Position numbers and translations under genes: made by a program. The notes under the pieces were generated by a model, which was given only the letters and a program-made list of their open reading frames with translations, was not told the DNA's origin and did not search any database. From the NCBI GenBank assembly GCA_036276235.1, contig DATBDZ010000479.1, positions 1 through 27,325 on the forward strand: a DNA stretch of 27,325 nt, written 5' to 3'. This stretch comes from JANWHF01 sp036276235. GTDB lineage: Bacteria; Planctomycetota; Phycisphaerae; Tepidisphaerales; Tepidisphaeraceae. Shown here piece after piece: positions 1 to 6,387 of the stretch (positions are counted from its first letter, which is position 1; each line of letters starts with the position of its first letter).

Positions 1-1
1 G

Positions 2-61
2 ATGTACGGCAGAGGCAACATTGACCTACTACGCCTCCGCGCGAATGCCCGAGCGCCGTAA
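2..61 (+). CDS. C-terminal tail of an ISL3-type transposase (5' part outside window)
   Basis: The frame opening the window reads MYGRGNIDLLRLRANARAP and then stops at TAA. It resembles the extreme C-terminus of ISL3-family transposases, which commonly end in a segment of the form MYGRAxFxLLRxRVL. Only about 19 codons are visible and the catalytic DDE domain would lie left of the window. A sequence ending CCAAATGTGCGGAAGAACCC follows about 40 bases later and looks like an IS end, which supports the reading. The recognition is from memory of the family's tail. A chance ORF of this length cannot be excluded. Confidence 0.5.
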   Translation: MYGRGNIDLLRLRANARAP

Positions 62-99
62 AAAATTCAACTCGCCAAGTCCGCCGTGATGACACGAGC

Positions 100-126
100 C
101 GAATCACCAAATGTGCGGAAGAACCC
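100..126. repeat. Putative right terminal inverted repeat of the ISL3-type element
   Basis: Read inward from 126, the sequence starts GGGTTCTTCCGCACATTTGG. ISL3-family ends typically begin GGGT or GGCT followed by CTT, so this fits as the right end, downstream of the transposase stop at 61. The left end and the expected 8-bp target duplication lie outside the window and cannot be checked. Confidence 0.45.
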
Positions 127-180
127 GAAATCCGGTGCGAAGCGTTGCAAGAGCCGGAGTTGGCCAGCAAACGGAAGACG

Positions 181-257
181 TGTCACGCGAAGAGACGAAG
201 CTGCGAAGCCAGATCAAATGCATTCTTTGCTTCGCATCTTCGTGGCTTCGTGTGACA
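181..257. repeat. Intergenic inverted repeat, family A (copy 1)
   Basis: Arms of about 28 bases at 181-208 and 230-257 pair with a few mismatches around a 21-base loop. The left arm begins TGTCACGCGAAGAGACGAAG. The same arm recurs at 11785-11813 with its partner at 11830-11857, so this is a dispersed element. It lies between the IS end and the sugar-binding protein gene. No protein is supported across it. Confidence 0.85.
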
Positions 258-501
258 ATCCTGATTGGCGTCTGACGGAGTCCAAGGGCGGCGCTCGGAG
301 GATCCGGGCCCTCGTTACACTCGTTCCCGGCGTGGCGAACGGGTTTTGCGTTGGGTACCCGTTCTTAATTGTCACGTGCAAGTCCGCGATAAAACGGCAC
401 CATCCCCGGGCAAAAATCCCTTAAAGTATTTCCTGGCGTTACTCCACTTGGCGTATTGGCGTCTTGGCGTTCAACTTAAATTCTCGCCCGCGGATTAGCT
501 C
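258..501. other. Gene-free stretch downstream of the sugar-binding protein gene
   Basis: No convincing gene is visible here; the open frames across it have no domain-like features. The only structure seen is a short tandem pattern at 447-472 built from CTTGGCGT/ATTGGCGT units. It looks like a single arm of yet another repeat family, with no opposite arm nearby. Confidence 0.5.
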
Positions 502-1482
502 CTACCGCCCCAGCATTGCTTGAATATCCGGCGAATTGAGGTTGTCTTTTGTGACGAGCGAAACGCCCGTGTCGATTCTTTGCTCGACGGGTTGGCCCTT
601 GATGACCGCGACCGCCGTCTTGACGGCGAGGTAACCCATCTTGACGGGATTCTGGATGACCGTCGCCTGCAGATCGCCCTTCTCCATCGACTTGATCATG
701 GATTGGGAGGCGTCAAAGCCTACGACTTTCAGTTTGCCGGCGAGGCCGGCCTGGGTGAGGGCGTTGAGCATGCCGACGGTGGCGGACTCGTTGGGGCAGA
801 AGACGGCATCCGCCTGGCGGAGCTGATCGATCATGTTCATCGATGCGGTCAGGGCCGTATCCACCGTTGCGCCGGCGTAACGATTGTCAGAAATGAGCTG
901 GATGCCGGGATTTTGCTTGATGATTTCAAGGAAGCCGTCTTCGCGCTCGGCGGTGCTGGCGGAGCCTTCCTGGTAGCGAAGGAGGATCACCTTTCCCTTG
1001 CCGCCCAAAATGCGGACCATCTCGGTGCCGGCGATGGTGCCGCCTTTGTGGTTGTCGGTTGCGACGAAGCTGGCGAAATCCTTGCCGACATCTCCCTTGA
1101 GCCCCGAGTCAAAGATGATGACGGGGATCTTCTTGCCGGCGGCTTCCTGCACGGGCTTGATGAGAGCTTTGTCATCCAGCGGCGCGAGGCAGAGGGCGCT
1201 GTAATTGTCGCTGATCAACTGCTCGACGATCTGAATCTGCTGAGCGCGATCGTTTTCCTGCAACGGCCCTTTCCAGAGGATCTGCACGCCAAGCTCCTGG
1301 CCGGCTTTATCGGCGCCGGCGTGGACGGATTTCCAGAACTCGTGGGTGGTGCCTTTGGGGATGACGGCAATGCGAAGCTGGCTGGATTGGCCGCCGCCTG
1401 ACGGGGAGGAGGCGTCCTTCTTGTCGCAGGAAACCAAAGCCAGCAAGAGCCCTGTGATCAGAACCATCATCAGACTGCGCAT
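502..1482 (-). CDS. Sugar ABC transporter substrate-binding lipoprotein (RbsB-like, Peripla_BP_4)
   Basis: This encodes a 326-residue periplasmic binding protein of the ribose/galactose-binding type. Such proteins capture a sugar outside the cytoplasmic membrane and deliver it to an ABC permease. A lipoprotein signal opens the protein (LLLALVSC, lipid-anchored Cys19). The mature part has the family's two-lobed pattern, with THEFWKSVHAGADKAG near its start and VVGFDAS, then QNP, near its end. I chose the ATG at 1482 because GGAGG sits just upstream. A further upstream ATG at 1545 would add 21 residues that only translate the repeat at 1511-1538. No permease or ATPase gene is adjacent, so it is an orphan in this window. 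The ligand is unknown; a pentose, hexose or rhamnose would fit the family and the distant rhamnulokinase. Confidence 0.9.
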   Translation of the reverse strand: MRSLMMVLITGLLLALVSCDKKDASSPSGGGQSSQLRIAVIPKGTTHEFWKSVHAGADKAGQELGVQILWKGPLQENDRAQQIQIVEQLISDNYSALCLAPLDDKALIKPVQEAAGKKIPVIIFDSGLKGDVGKDFASFVATDNHKGGTIAGTEMVRILGGKGKVILLRYQEGSASTAEREDGFLEIIKQNPGIQLISDNRYAGATVDTALTASMNMIDQLRQADAVFCPNESATVGMLNALTQAGLAGKLKVVGFDASQSMIKSMEKGDLQATVIQNPVKMGYLAVKTAVAVIKGQPVEQRIDTGVSLVTKDNLNSPDIQAMLGR

Positions 1483-1510
1483 TGAAAGCCTCCGCGGGTG
1501 AATTGAATTT

Positions 1511-1538
1511 GAGGATCGAGGATAGAGGATTGAGGATT
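1511..1538. repeat. Half-copy of GAGGAT-type repeat (family D)
   Basis: Units of the form GAGGATNGAGGAT occur in tandem (GAGGATCGAGGATAGAGGAT and onward). The same vocabulary forms the hairpin at 5403-5480. A weak partner, GGATCCTCGATCTTCC, lies about 35 bases beyond. It sits in the 5' region of the sugar-binding protein gene. Confidence 0.6.
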
Positions 1539-1708
1539 GCGACACCGGGTTAGCAACGGGCGACCTGCTCTTCTGGATCCTCGATCTTCCATGCTTGATT
1601 TCGCAAAATGAAAACTGAAACGTTGCTCCGCGTGAGCATTATGGCAAAACGGTCGGCGTTCGCCACTGATTCGCGCGCCGGCGATTCGCCCACTCGGTAT
1701 TTACGATT

Positions 1709-1796
1709 GGGTGCCACAGGTCGCGGTACTCCGAGACCTGTGCTCTTCGGTCAGCCCGCACGCACAGGTCTGCGAGTACGCCGACCTGTGGCACCC
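1709..1796. repeat. Nested inverted repeat, family B
   Basis: Arms of 34 bases at 1709-1742 and 1763-1796 pair with four mismatches. Each arm is itself a hairpin, with ACAGGTC and GACCTGT flanking a CGGTACTCC-type centre, so the element can fold as one long stem or two side-by-side stems. It lies between rnfD and the sugar-binding protein gene. Confidence 0.85.
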
Positions 1797-1832
1797 GGCG
1801 AGCGTCACTCGCGCTAACGGCCCCCACCCTAA

Positions 1833-1859
1833 CCCTCCCCCGGAGTACCGGAGGAGGGG
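1833..1859. repeat. Short hairpin, family C (related to 20481-20587)
   Basis: CCCTCCCCCGG and CCGGAGGAGGG flank AGTA. Together with upstream GGCCCCCACCCTAACC it matches, in reverse complement, the left arm of the element at 20481-20519. It lies 31 bases past the rnfD stop, so it could end that transcript, but no T-tract follows the stem. Confidence 0.7.
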
Positions 1860-1890
1860 ACAGGAGGCACTCCTGCGGACGACAGTTGGC

Positions 1891-3087
1891 CTATCTCGCG
1901 AGTGCCACCAGAGGCCGGACGCGGAAAATCTTGTCCAGGAACGGCGTGAGAATACCGGCGAGCAGCAGCGCGATGTAGGGGCCGATGGCGGCGCTGAAAT
2001 AAAGTTGGAGCGCAGCCGACGCGACGCCGATGAGGGCGGCGTAGACGAGCCGCGCGCGGCCGGAGGTGGGCTGCATGGTGCCGGCGGTGGCGAGGAAAAA
2101 CGCCATGAACAGGATCGGCGACGCCATCAGCTCGTAGTTGGCGAGCGTGACGCCGACGGCCCAGCCTACATCTCCGCGCCGAAAGGCCATCGAATGCCAA
2201 ATCGTCTGCGCGCCGATGGCGACGGGGATCGGCAAAACCAGCAGCACGACAAATGCCACGAGCATGATTGTCAGCGGCACGCGAAAATCGATCAGGCCGC
2301 GATACATCAGCATCAACCCGCCGATGATGACGGCGATCGCGCTGCCGGCGCCGATCGGACCAGGATGCCCGCCGATGATCAGGTCCTCCAGCGGCGGCAG
2401 GCTATCGCGCAGAAGCGCCTGCAACGGCAGCCACCCGCGCGGCGGCTTCTCGCGGCCGCTGGTGTAGCGCGTCAGCACTTGCGACGCGGGCTCGGAGAAT
2501 TGCGTTTCCTGGTTGGGCGCATCATGGCGCGCCAGCCACGGGTCTTTGCTGGCGGGCATTCGATCGCCCGGCTTGCCCGCCAACAGATCGCCCAGATAGA
2601 TGCGGCTTCGAGACAGTACCGCCTGCGGAACCAATAGGCCGCCGAAGAGCGTCGCAAGAATCAGATAGGTGACGACAACCGGGTGCAGGCGGCCCGCGCC
2701 GAGCCCGCCTAGCGTCCAGATCGTGATGACCAGTAGTATTCCCGCCGCCAGCGGCAGCGGCCAGAGCGTGACGCCCAGCAGATTTGTCCGCACTGATGCA
2801 AGATGGCCCGGCAGCATCAAGGCGAGCAGGAGGGCATAGAGCATGACGTTGGACGACTCGAGCTGCCGCCCGCGCCGGCCGATTTGCCGCCAGATGATCA
2901 GCGCCGGCCATGCGCCGGCGATCACCAGGAGGACTACCATAAGCCCGCGCCATCCGTAGAACGCCGCTGCGGCTGTGAGCGGGAAAATCGCCCCCTGAAA
3001 GTGCATGGCGAAGTATTCGCGCACGCGCACGCCGCTGTGCGGCAGCGACATGAGCTCGGGAGGTTTGGCGAGGGCCGCGGCGGTCAT
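1891..3087 (-). CDS. RnfD-like membrane subunit with altered flavin-site motifs
   Basis: This 398-residue integral membrane protein belongs to the RnfD/NqrB family, the membrane core of complexes that couple electron transfer to ion pumping. It has about ten hydrophobic segments in the usual arrangement. The match is best around GGHPGPIGAGSA (239-250), equivalent to the family's HPGSIGE, and GGLMLMYRGLIDFRVPL after it. The covalent FMN motif SGAT reads SGRE (210-213), so the acceptor Thr is a Glu. The usual GGLG-x-N-x-FNPA motif reads GGLGAGRLHPVV (127-138). The ATG lies inside the end of rnfC (ATGA overlap, 3084-3087), so translation is probably coupled. No rnfA, B, E or G homologue is present. 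Family assignment is firm; pumping activity is doubtful. Confidence 0.85.
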   Translation of the reverse strand: MTAAALAKPPELMSLPHSGVRVREYFAMHFQGAIFPLTAAAAFYGWRGLMVVLLVIAGAWPALIIWRQIGRRGRQLESSNVMLYALLLALMLPGHLASVRTNLLGVTLWPLPLAAGILLVITIWTLGGLGAGRLHPVVVTYLILATLFGGLLVPQAVLSRSRIYLGDLLAGKPGDRMPASKDPWLARHDAPNQETQFSEPASQVLTRYTSGREKPPRGWLPLQALLRDSLPPLEDLIIGGHPGPIGAGSAIAVIIGGLMLMYRGLIDFRVPLTIMLVAFVVLLVLPIPVAIGAQTIWHSMAFRRGDVGWAVGVTLANYELMASPILFMAFFLATAGTMQPTSGRARLVYAALIGVASAALQLYFSAAIGPYIALLLAGILTPFLDKIFRVRPLVALAR

Positions 3088-4484
3088 GGATTGGCCTCCG
3101 CGGGTTGCGGTTTGTGCGACCGCGTTCCCTCTTGCAGCGATTGCAGCGTGCGAATCGCCGGCAGCAGCGGCAGATGCGACGGGCAGACAAAGCTGCAGAT
3201 GCCGCACTCGATGCAGGCATCCATTCCATTTTGCGCGGCGACGTACAAATCCTCCTGCTGTGCCGCGTCCAAAAGAGCCGCCGGACGGATGTACACTGGG
3301 CACCCTTCCGCGCACCACGCGCAGCGAATGCACGGCTCGACATTCGCGGCGGCCTGCGGCGGGACGATCGCGATCGTCAGCTCGTCGCCGCCAATTACGC
3401 AATCGGCATTGAGCTTCACTTCGCGCAACGGGCAACCCGCGCGTAAATCAAACGCGCCGGCGGGAGTCATTTGCGCCAGCAGATCATCGACGCGCGTGCC
3501 GATGGGAACATCGAAATAATGCGTCTTTCGCCGCAGATAATCGTGAACCGCTATCGGGCAGGAGAGCATCGGTTCGTTGGAGGCGATCGCGCGGCCGACT
3601 GCTACCGCCGCCGCCGCGTCCAGCACGAGCACGCCGCGATCGCTCGGCAATTCACCCGGCGCGATCCTTCGTCGCGTCAGCTCATGAACGAGGATTGACG
3701 GATGCGACTTGGGATATTCGTTCACGAGAGGAATCAGCCGCATCGAGGTGTCGGCGGATGCGGCGCGAAGTCCATGCCAGCATTCCGAAGGCCCGGCATA
3801 GGCGACGACGGTCAGCACGTTTTTCGCCTTGCAGGCGGTCGCGATCGCCATCACGCCCGCGACGACTTCCACCGGCCAGTCGGCGGCGACATTTGCCTGC
3901 AACGGAACTGCCGGGTCCTCGTCGAGCACATTGCACAGGATCGTATCGATCGGCTTGCGATGCGGCCCGCGAAGCTGAGCGAGCAAATTTGGACTGGCCC
4001 AGCGATCGGCCCAAACGCTCAGAGCCGCTAAGCGATCAGCCAGCTCATCGCTGCTGACACCGGAAAGAGCGGCCATCATCGGCGCGATCTGGTCGCGCGT
4101 CAGGCGCTTTTCGGACTGCACGTTTTCTTTTGAAGTTGGCTCGAAGCGGATCACCGGAACATAGACATCGCGCGTGATTGGCGCCAATTCCTGGCCGACG
4201 ATTTTCCCATCGACCGGCGCGCGCGGAACGGTTGCCGCATCGACGGGGCTGCTGAATAAAGAGTCGCCGCGAGAGACGAGCGTTCCCGCGGGCTTCATCG
4301 ATGAGAGATCGTCCTCGCGGAGTCCGCGGCAAGGAATGAGCAACGTCGCCGGCGACGGAATTGATTTGAGCCGAAACGAAGTTTGCACAGGCGCCGAGGG
4401 CGCGCTGGCCGATTGTGGCGCCGTCGATTCCGGCGCGGTCACATCTGGCGCGGATTCACTGCTTTTGCCGCTGGAGGATTGCAC
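3084..4484 (-). CDS. RnfC-like iron-sulfur subunit with degenerate NADH/FMN region
   Basis: This 466-residue protein is related to RnfC, the peripheral subunit that passes electrons from NADH or ferredoxin-linked partners to the membrane complex. Two [4Fe-4S] sites are intact: C385/C388/C391/C395 (CIRCAWCAEGCP) and C424/C427/C430/C434 (CIECGICSFVCP). The middle matches RnfC at NEYPKSHPSILVHELTRRRI (255-274). The glycine-rich GLGGAGFPT signature expected near residue 160 reads WADRWASPN, and GAECEPY reads LDEDPAV, so the flavin/nucleotide pocket looks lost. An N-terminal Ser/Ala/Pro-rich leader of about 35 residues precedes the conserved part. The start is a GTG directly abutting the TAA of the upstream isomerase gene, with no in-frame ATG before the conserved region. 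It is cotranscribed with rnfD by overlap. Confidence 0.87.
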   Translation of the reverse strand: MQSSSGKSSESAPDVTAPESTAPQSASAPSAPVQTSFRLKSIPSPATLLIPCRGLREDDLSSMKPAGTLVSRGDSLFSSPVDAATVPRAPVDGKIVGQELAPITRDVYVPVIRFEPTSKENVQSEKRLTRDQIAPMMAALSGVSSDELADRLAALSVWADRWASPNLLAQLRGPHRKPIDTILCNVLDEDPAVPLQANVAADWPVEVVAGVMAIATACKAKNVLTVVAYAGPSECWHGLRAASADTSMRLIPLVNEYPKSHPSILVHELTRRRIAPGELPSDRGVLVLDAAAAVAVGRAIASNEPMLSCPIAVHDYLRRKTHYFDVPIGTRVDDLLAQMTPAGAFDLRAGCPLREVKLNADCVIGGDELTIAIVPPQAAANVEPCIRCAWCAEGCPVYIRPAALLDAAQQEDLYVAAQNGMDACIECGICSFVCPSHLPLLPAIRTLQSLQEGTRSHKPQPAEANP

Positions 4485-5327
4485 TTAGTCGGCTCCGGCC
4501 AGTCGAATTCCGTTGCGTCGGCAGAGGTTCTTGAGCGCGTCAGTCCCCACCTTGAATAGCTCGGGGCCGGTTTCCCCGTGCGAGTGCCCCGCCACTTTCA
4601 GGTGCGGCTCCATGCTCAAAAACCCGCGATAGCCGCTCGTCCAGGCATCGACGAGAATTTGCTCCATGTTCCCGTCCCCCTCGCCGGCGGGCACGACCTG
4701 CCCGGAGCCGAACTTCGCGTCCTTAATATGAATGTGCGTGGTATATGGCTTCAACAGCTTCCAATTGTCAATCGGGTTTTCACCGACTTGGACAAAGTTG
4801 CCAAAATCAAACGCCGACCGAAGCTTGGGCGATTCGACGCTCTTCATCAGATCAAGGCAACGCTTGCCGGTGTCGCCGTAAATTCCCTTTTCGTTTTCAT
4901 GCACGAGCATGACCGGACGGCTTTCAAGATATTGCACCTTCTGGCGAAATCGATCGATCACCTCATCGCGATGCGGGTCGATCGGGCCTTTTCCTTCGCC
5001 GCCGGCGGGGTAATAGCTGAAGACGCGGATCAGCGGCGCCGAGAAGAATTCGGCGAAGTCCACCGCCTTCTTGAAGCGATCAAAATGCTCCTGCCAGGGT
5101 TTATCGATAGCCACTTTGCCAATCGGCGAACCGATGCTAATGACGGCCAGGCCGTTGTCAGCGAGTTTCTTTTTGATCTCCTTGCGTAGCGGCTCGTCAA
5201 AGTCCATCACGTTTTTGTGATTGACGCCGCGCAGCTCAAAGTGGGTGATCTTATTCTCTTTAGCCACACGAATCTGCTCATCCAAATCGGGCGAGATTTC
5301 GTCGGCAAATGCGGACAGCTTCAGCAT
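4485..5327 (-). CDS. Sugar phosphate isomerase/epimerase family TIM-barrel protein
   Basis: This 280-residue protein has the AP-endonuclease-2-like TIM-barrel fold used by xylose isomerase-like sugar isomerases and epimerases. Metal-binding and barrel signatures include LSAFADEIS at the start, VMLVHENEKGIYGDT (candidate Glu ligand), FDFGNFVQVGENP, THIHIKDAK and FLSMEPHLK at the strand ends. The ATG at 5327 gives an N-terminus that begins right at the first barrel strand. A longer frame upstream only translates repeat DNA. No strong ribosome site is visible. Its stop codon abuts the GTG of the rnfC-like gene, so all three genes to 1891 look like one transcript. Its substrate is unknown. Location beside an SDR oxidoreductase suggests sugar or sugar-acid catabolism. 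Confidence 0.88.
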   Translation of the reverse strand: MLKLSAFADEISPDLDEQIRVAKENKITHFELRGVNHKNVMDFDEPLRKEIKKKLADNGLAVISIGSPIGKVAIDKPWQEHFDRFKKAVDFAEFFSAPLIRVFSYYPAGGEGKGPIDPHRDEVIDRFRQKVQYLESRPVMLVHENEKGIYGDTGKRCLDLMKSVESPKLRSAFDFGNFVQVGENPIDNWKLLKPYTTHIHIKDAKFGSGQVVPAGEGDGNMEQILVDAWTSGYRGFLSMEPHLKVAGHSHGETGPELFKVGTDALKNLCRRNGIRLAGAD

Positions 5328-5402
5328 GGCAACATGGTCGGCAAGGGGCGGGGGAACGTCAAGCGGGCTGGCAGGCTGGACGTGCCGAGCAGTTGGGCGA
5401 AT

Positions 5403-5480
5403 TTGAGGATGGAGGATTGAAGATAGAGGATGGCGAGGCGTCTCCTTCGCCATCCTCCATCCTCAATCCTCTATCTACTT
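5403..5480. repeat. GAGGAT-type inverted repeat, family D, between SDR and isomerase genes
   Basis: An 11-bp perfect inner stem (5426-5436 with 5447-5457, GAGGATGGCGA) is flanked by longer imperfect arms made of GGATGGAGGATTGA and ATCCTCAATCCTCTATC units. It occupies the gap between two genes read in the same direction, so it could act as a processing or attenuation hairpin. The half-copy at 1511-1538 uses the same units. Confidence 0.8.
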
Positions 5481-5489
5481 TTTCCGAGC

Positions 5490-6263
5490 TCACTGCGCCG
5501 TCCACCCACCATCGACGCTCAGCATCGACCCGGTAACATAGCTAGCCGCGTCGCTGGCCAGAAAGATCGCGGCTCCCTGAATCTCTTCCATCCGCGCCCA
5601 GCGGCCCAGTGCCGTTGCGCCGACGATGAACTTCTTTCCCTCTTCCGTGCCGGCGATTGGCGCGTTGATTTCCGTCATGAACGGACCGGGGCAGATCGCG
5701 TTCACGGTGATGCCGCTTTGTGCCAGTTCTAGTGCCAGACAGCGGGTCATCTGCGTCACCGCGCCTTTGCTGGAGCAATAAGGCGTGCGATTGGAAAGTC
5801 CGACTAATCCCAGCGTGCTGGAAAGATTGATGATCCGCCCGCGGCCCGCTTTCTTCATATGTACCGTCGCAGCGCGGCTGCAGAGCCATGTGCCGGTGAC
5901 GTTGATGCTCATCACCTGCTGGAATTGTTCGAGGGTGATGACATCGATCGCGCCGCGGATGTTGATGCCGGCGCTGTTGACGAGGATGTCGATCTTTCCG
6001 AACTGCGACATCGCCGACTCGACCATCGCATTGACCTGATCAGGCTGGCTGATGTCGGCCTGAAATCCGACGGCCTTCTTGCCATACTCGCGAGCCACCG
6101 TGGCGGCGGCGGATTGCGCCTCCTCAAGATGGCGGCTAACGAGCATGACGGAAGCGCCCGCCGAGGCGAATCCTTCCGCCATCGCCAGGCCAAGGCCCTT
6201 GGAGCCGCCGGTCACGATTGCCGTTCGTCCGCTCAGATCAAACAGTTTGATTCCAGGAAGCAT
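5490..6263 (-). CDS. SDR-family NAD(P)-dependent oxidoreductase (gluconate 5-dehydrogenase-like)
   Basis: This 257-residue classical short-chain dehydrogenase oxidises or reduces a hydroxyl/keto group with NAD(P)(H) in the cytosol. The cofactor motif TGGSKGLG is at 18-25, NSAG at 96-99, catalytic Asn121, Ser148/149, and Tyr162/Lys166 in YCSSK. The C-terminus ends with the usual VTGSMLSVDGGW. The FDLSGRTAIVTGG start resembles gluconate 5-dehydrogenase and 2-deoxygluconate dehydrogenase relatives, but the substrate cannot be set from sequence. I chose the ATG at 6263; a TTG at 6293 would add ten residues. It lies upstream of the isomerase-rnfCD set, separated by 162 bases holding the family D hairpin, and is divergent from the gene at 6388. 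Confidence 0.93.
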   Translation of the reverse strand: MLPGIKLFDLSGRTAIVTGGSKGLGLAMAEGFASAGASVMLVSRHLEEAQSAAATVAREYGKKAVGFQADISQPDQVNAMVESAMSQFGKIDILVNSAGINIRGAIDVITLEQFQQVMSINVTGTWLCSRAATVHMKKAGRGRIINLSSTLGLVGLSNRTPYCSSKGAVTQMTRCLALELAQSGITVNAICPGPFMTEINAPIAGTEEGKKFIVGATALGRWARMEEIQGAAIFLASDAASYVTGSMLSVDGGWTAQ

Positions 6264-6387
6264 GAATTTCGCCGCCAAAAAAGGTTGAACCAATCAGGTA
6301 AGCCGCCGCGCCGGGAAAGTAACGGACGGATCGACCGCATTCAACAAACTGGTGTCGGATGAGCGTGGGGTCAGTAGAATCGGCGGC

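Noticed and set aside
86..498. Two overlapping plus-strand open frames near the left end
   Set aside because: They cross an IS end and the family A hairpin and have no protein-like pattern.
520..1401. Plus-strand open frame across the sugar-binding protein gene
   Set aside because: It is the antisense of a well-supported binding lipoprotein and has no recognisable motif.
1833..1859. Hairpin as a standard intrinsic terminator for rnfD
   Set aside because: The stem is strong but no T-tract follows in the transcript direction, so it is listed as a repeat only.
1711..2637. Long plus-strand open frame opposite rnfD
   Set aside because: Composition is Arg/Asp/Gln-rich and it begins within a palindrome; the opposite strand encodes a clear RnfD-like membrane protein.
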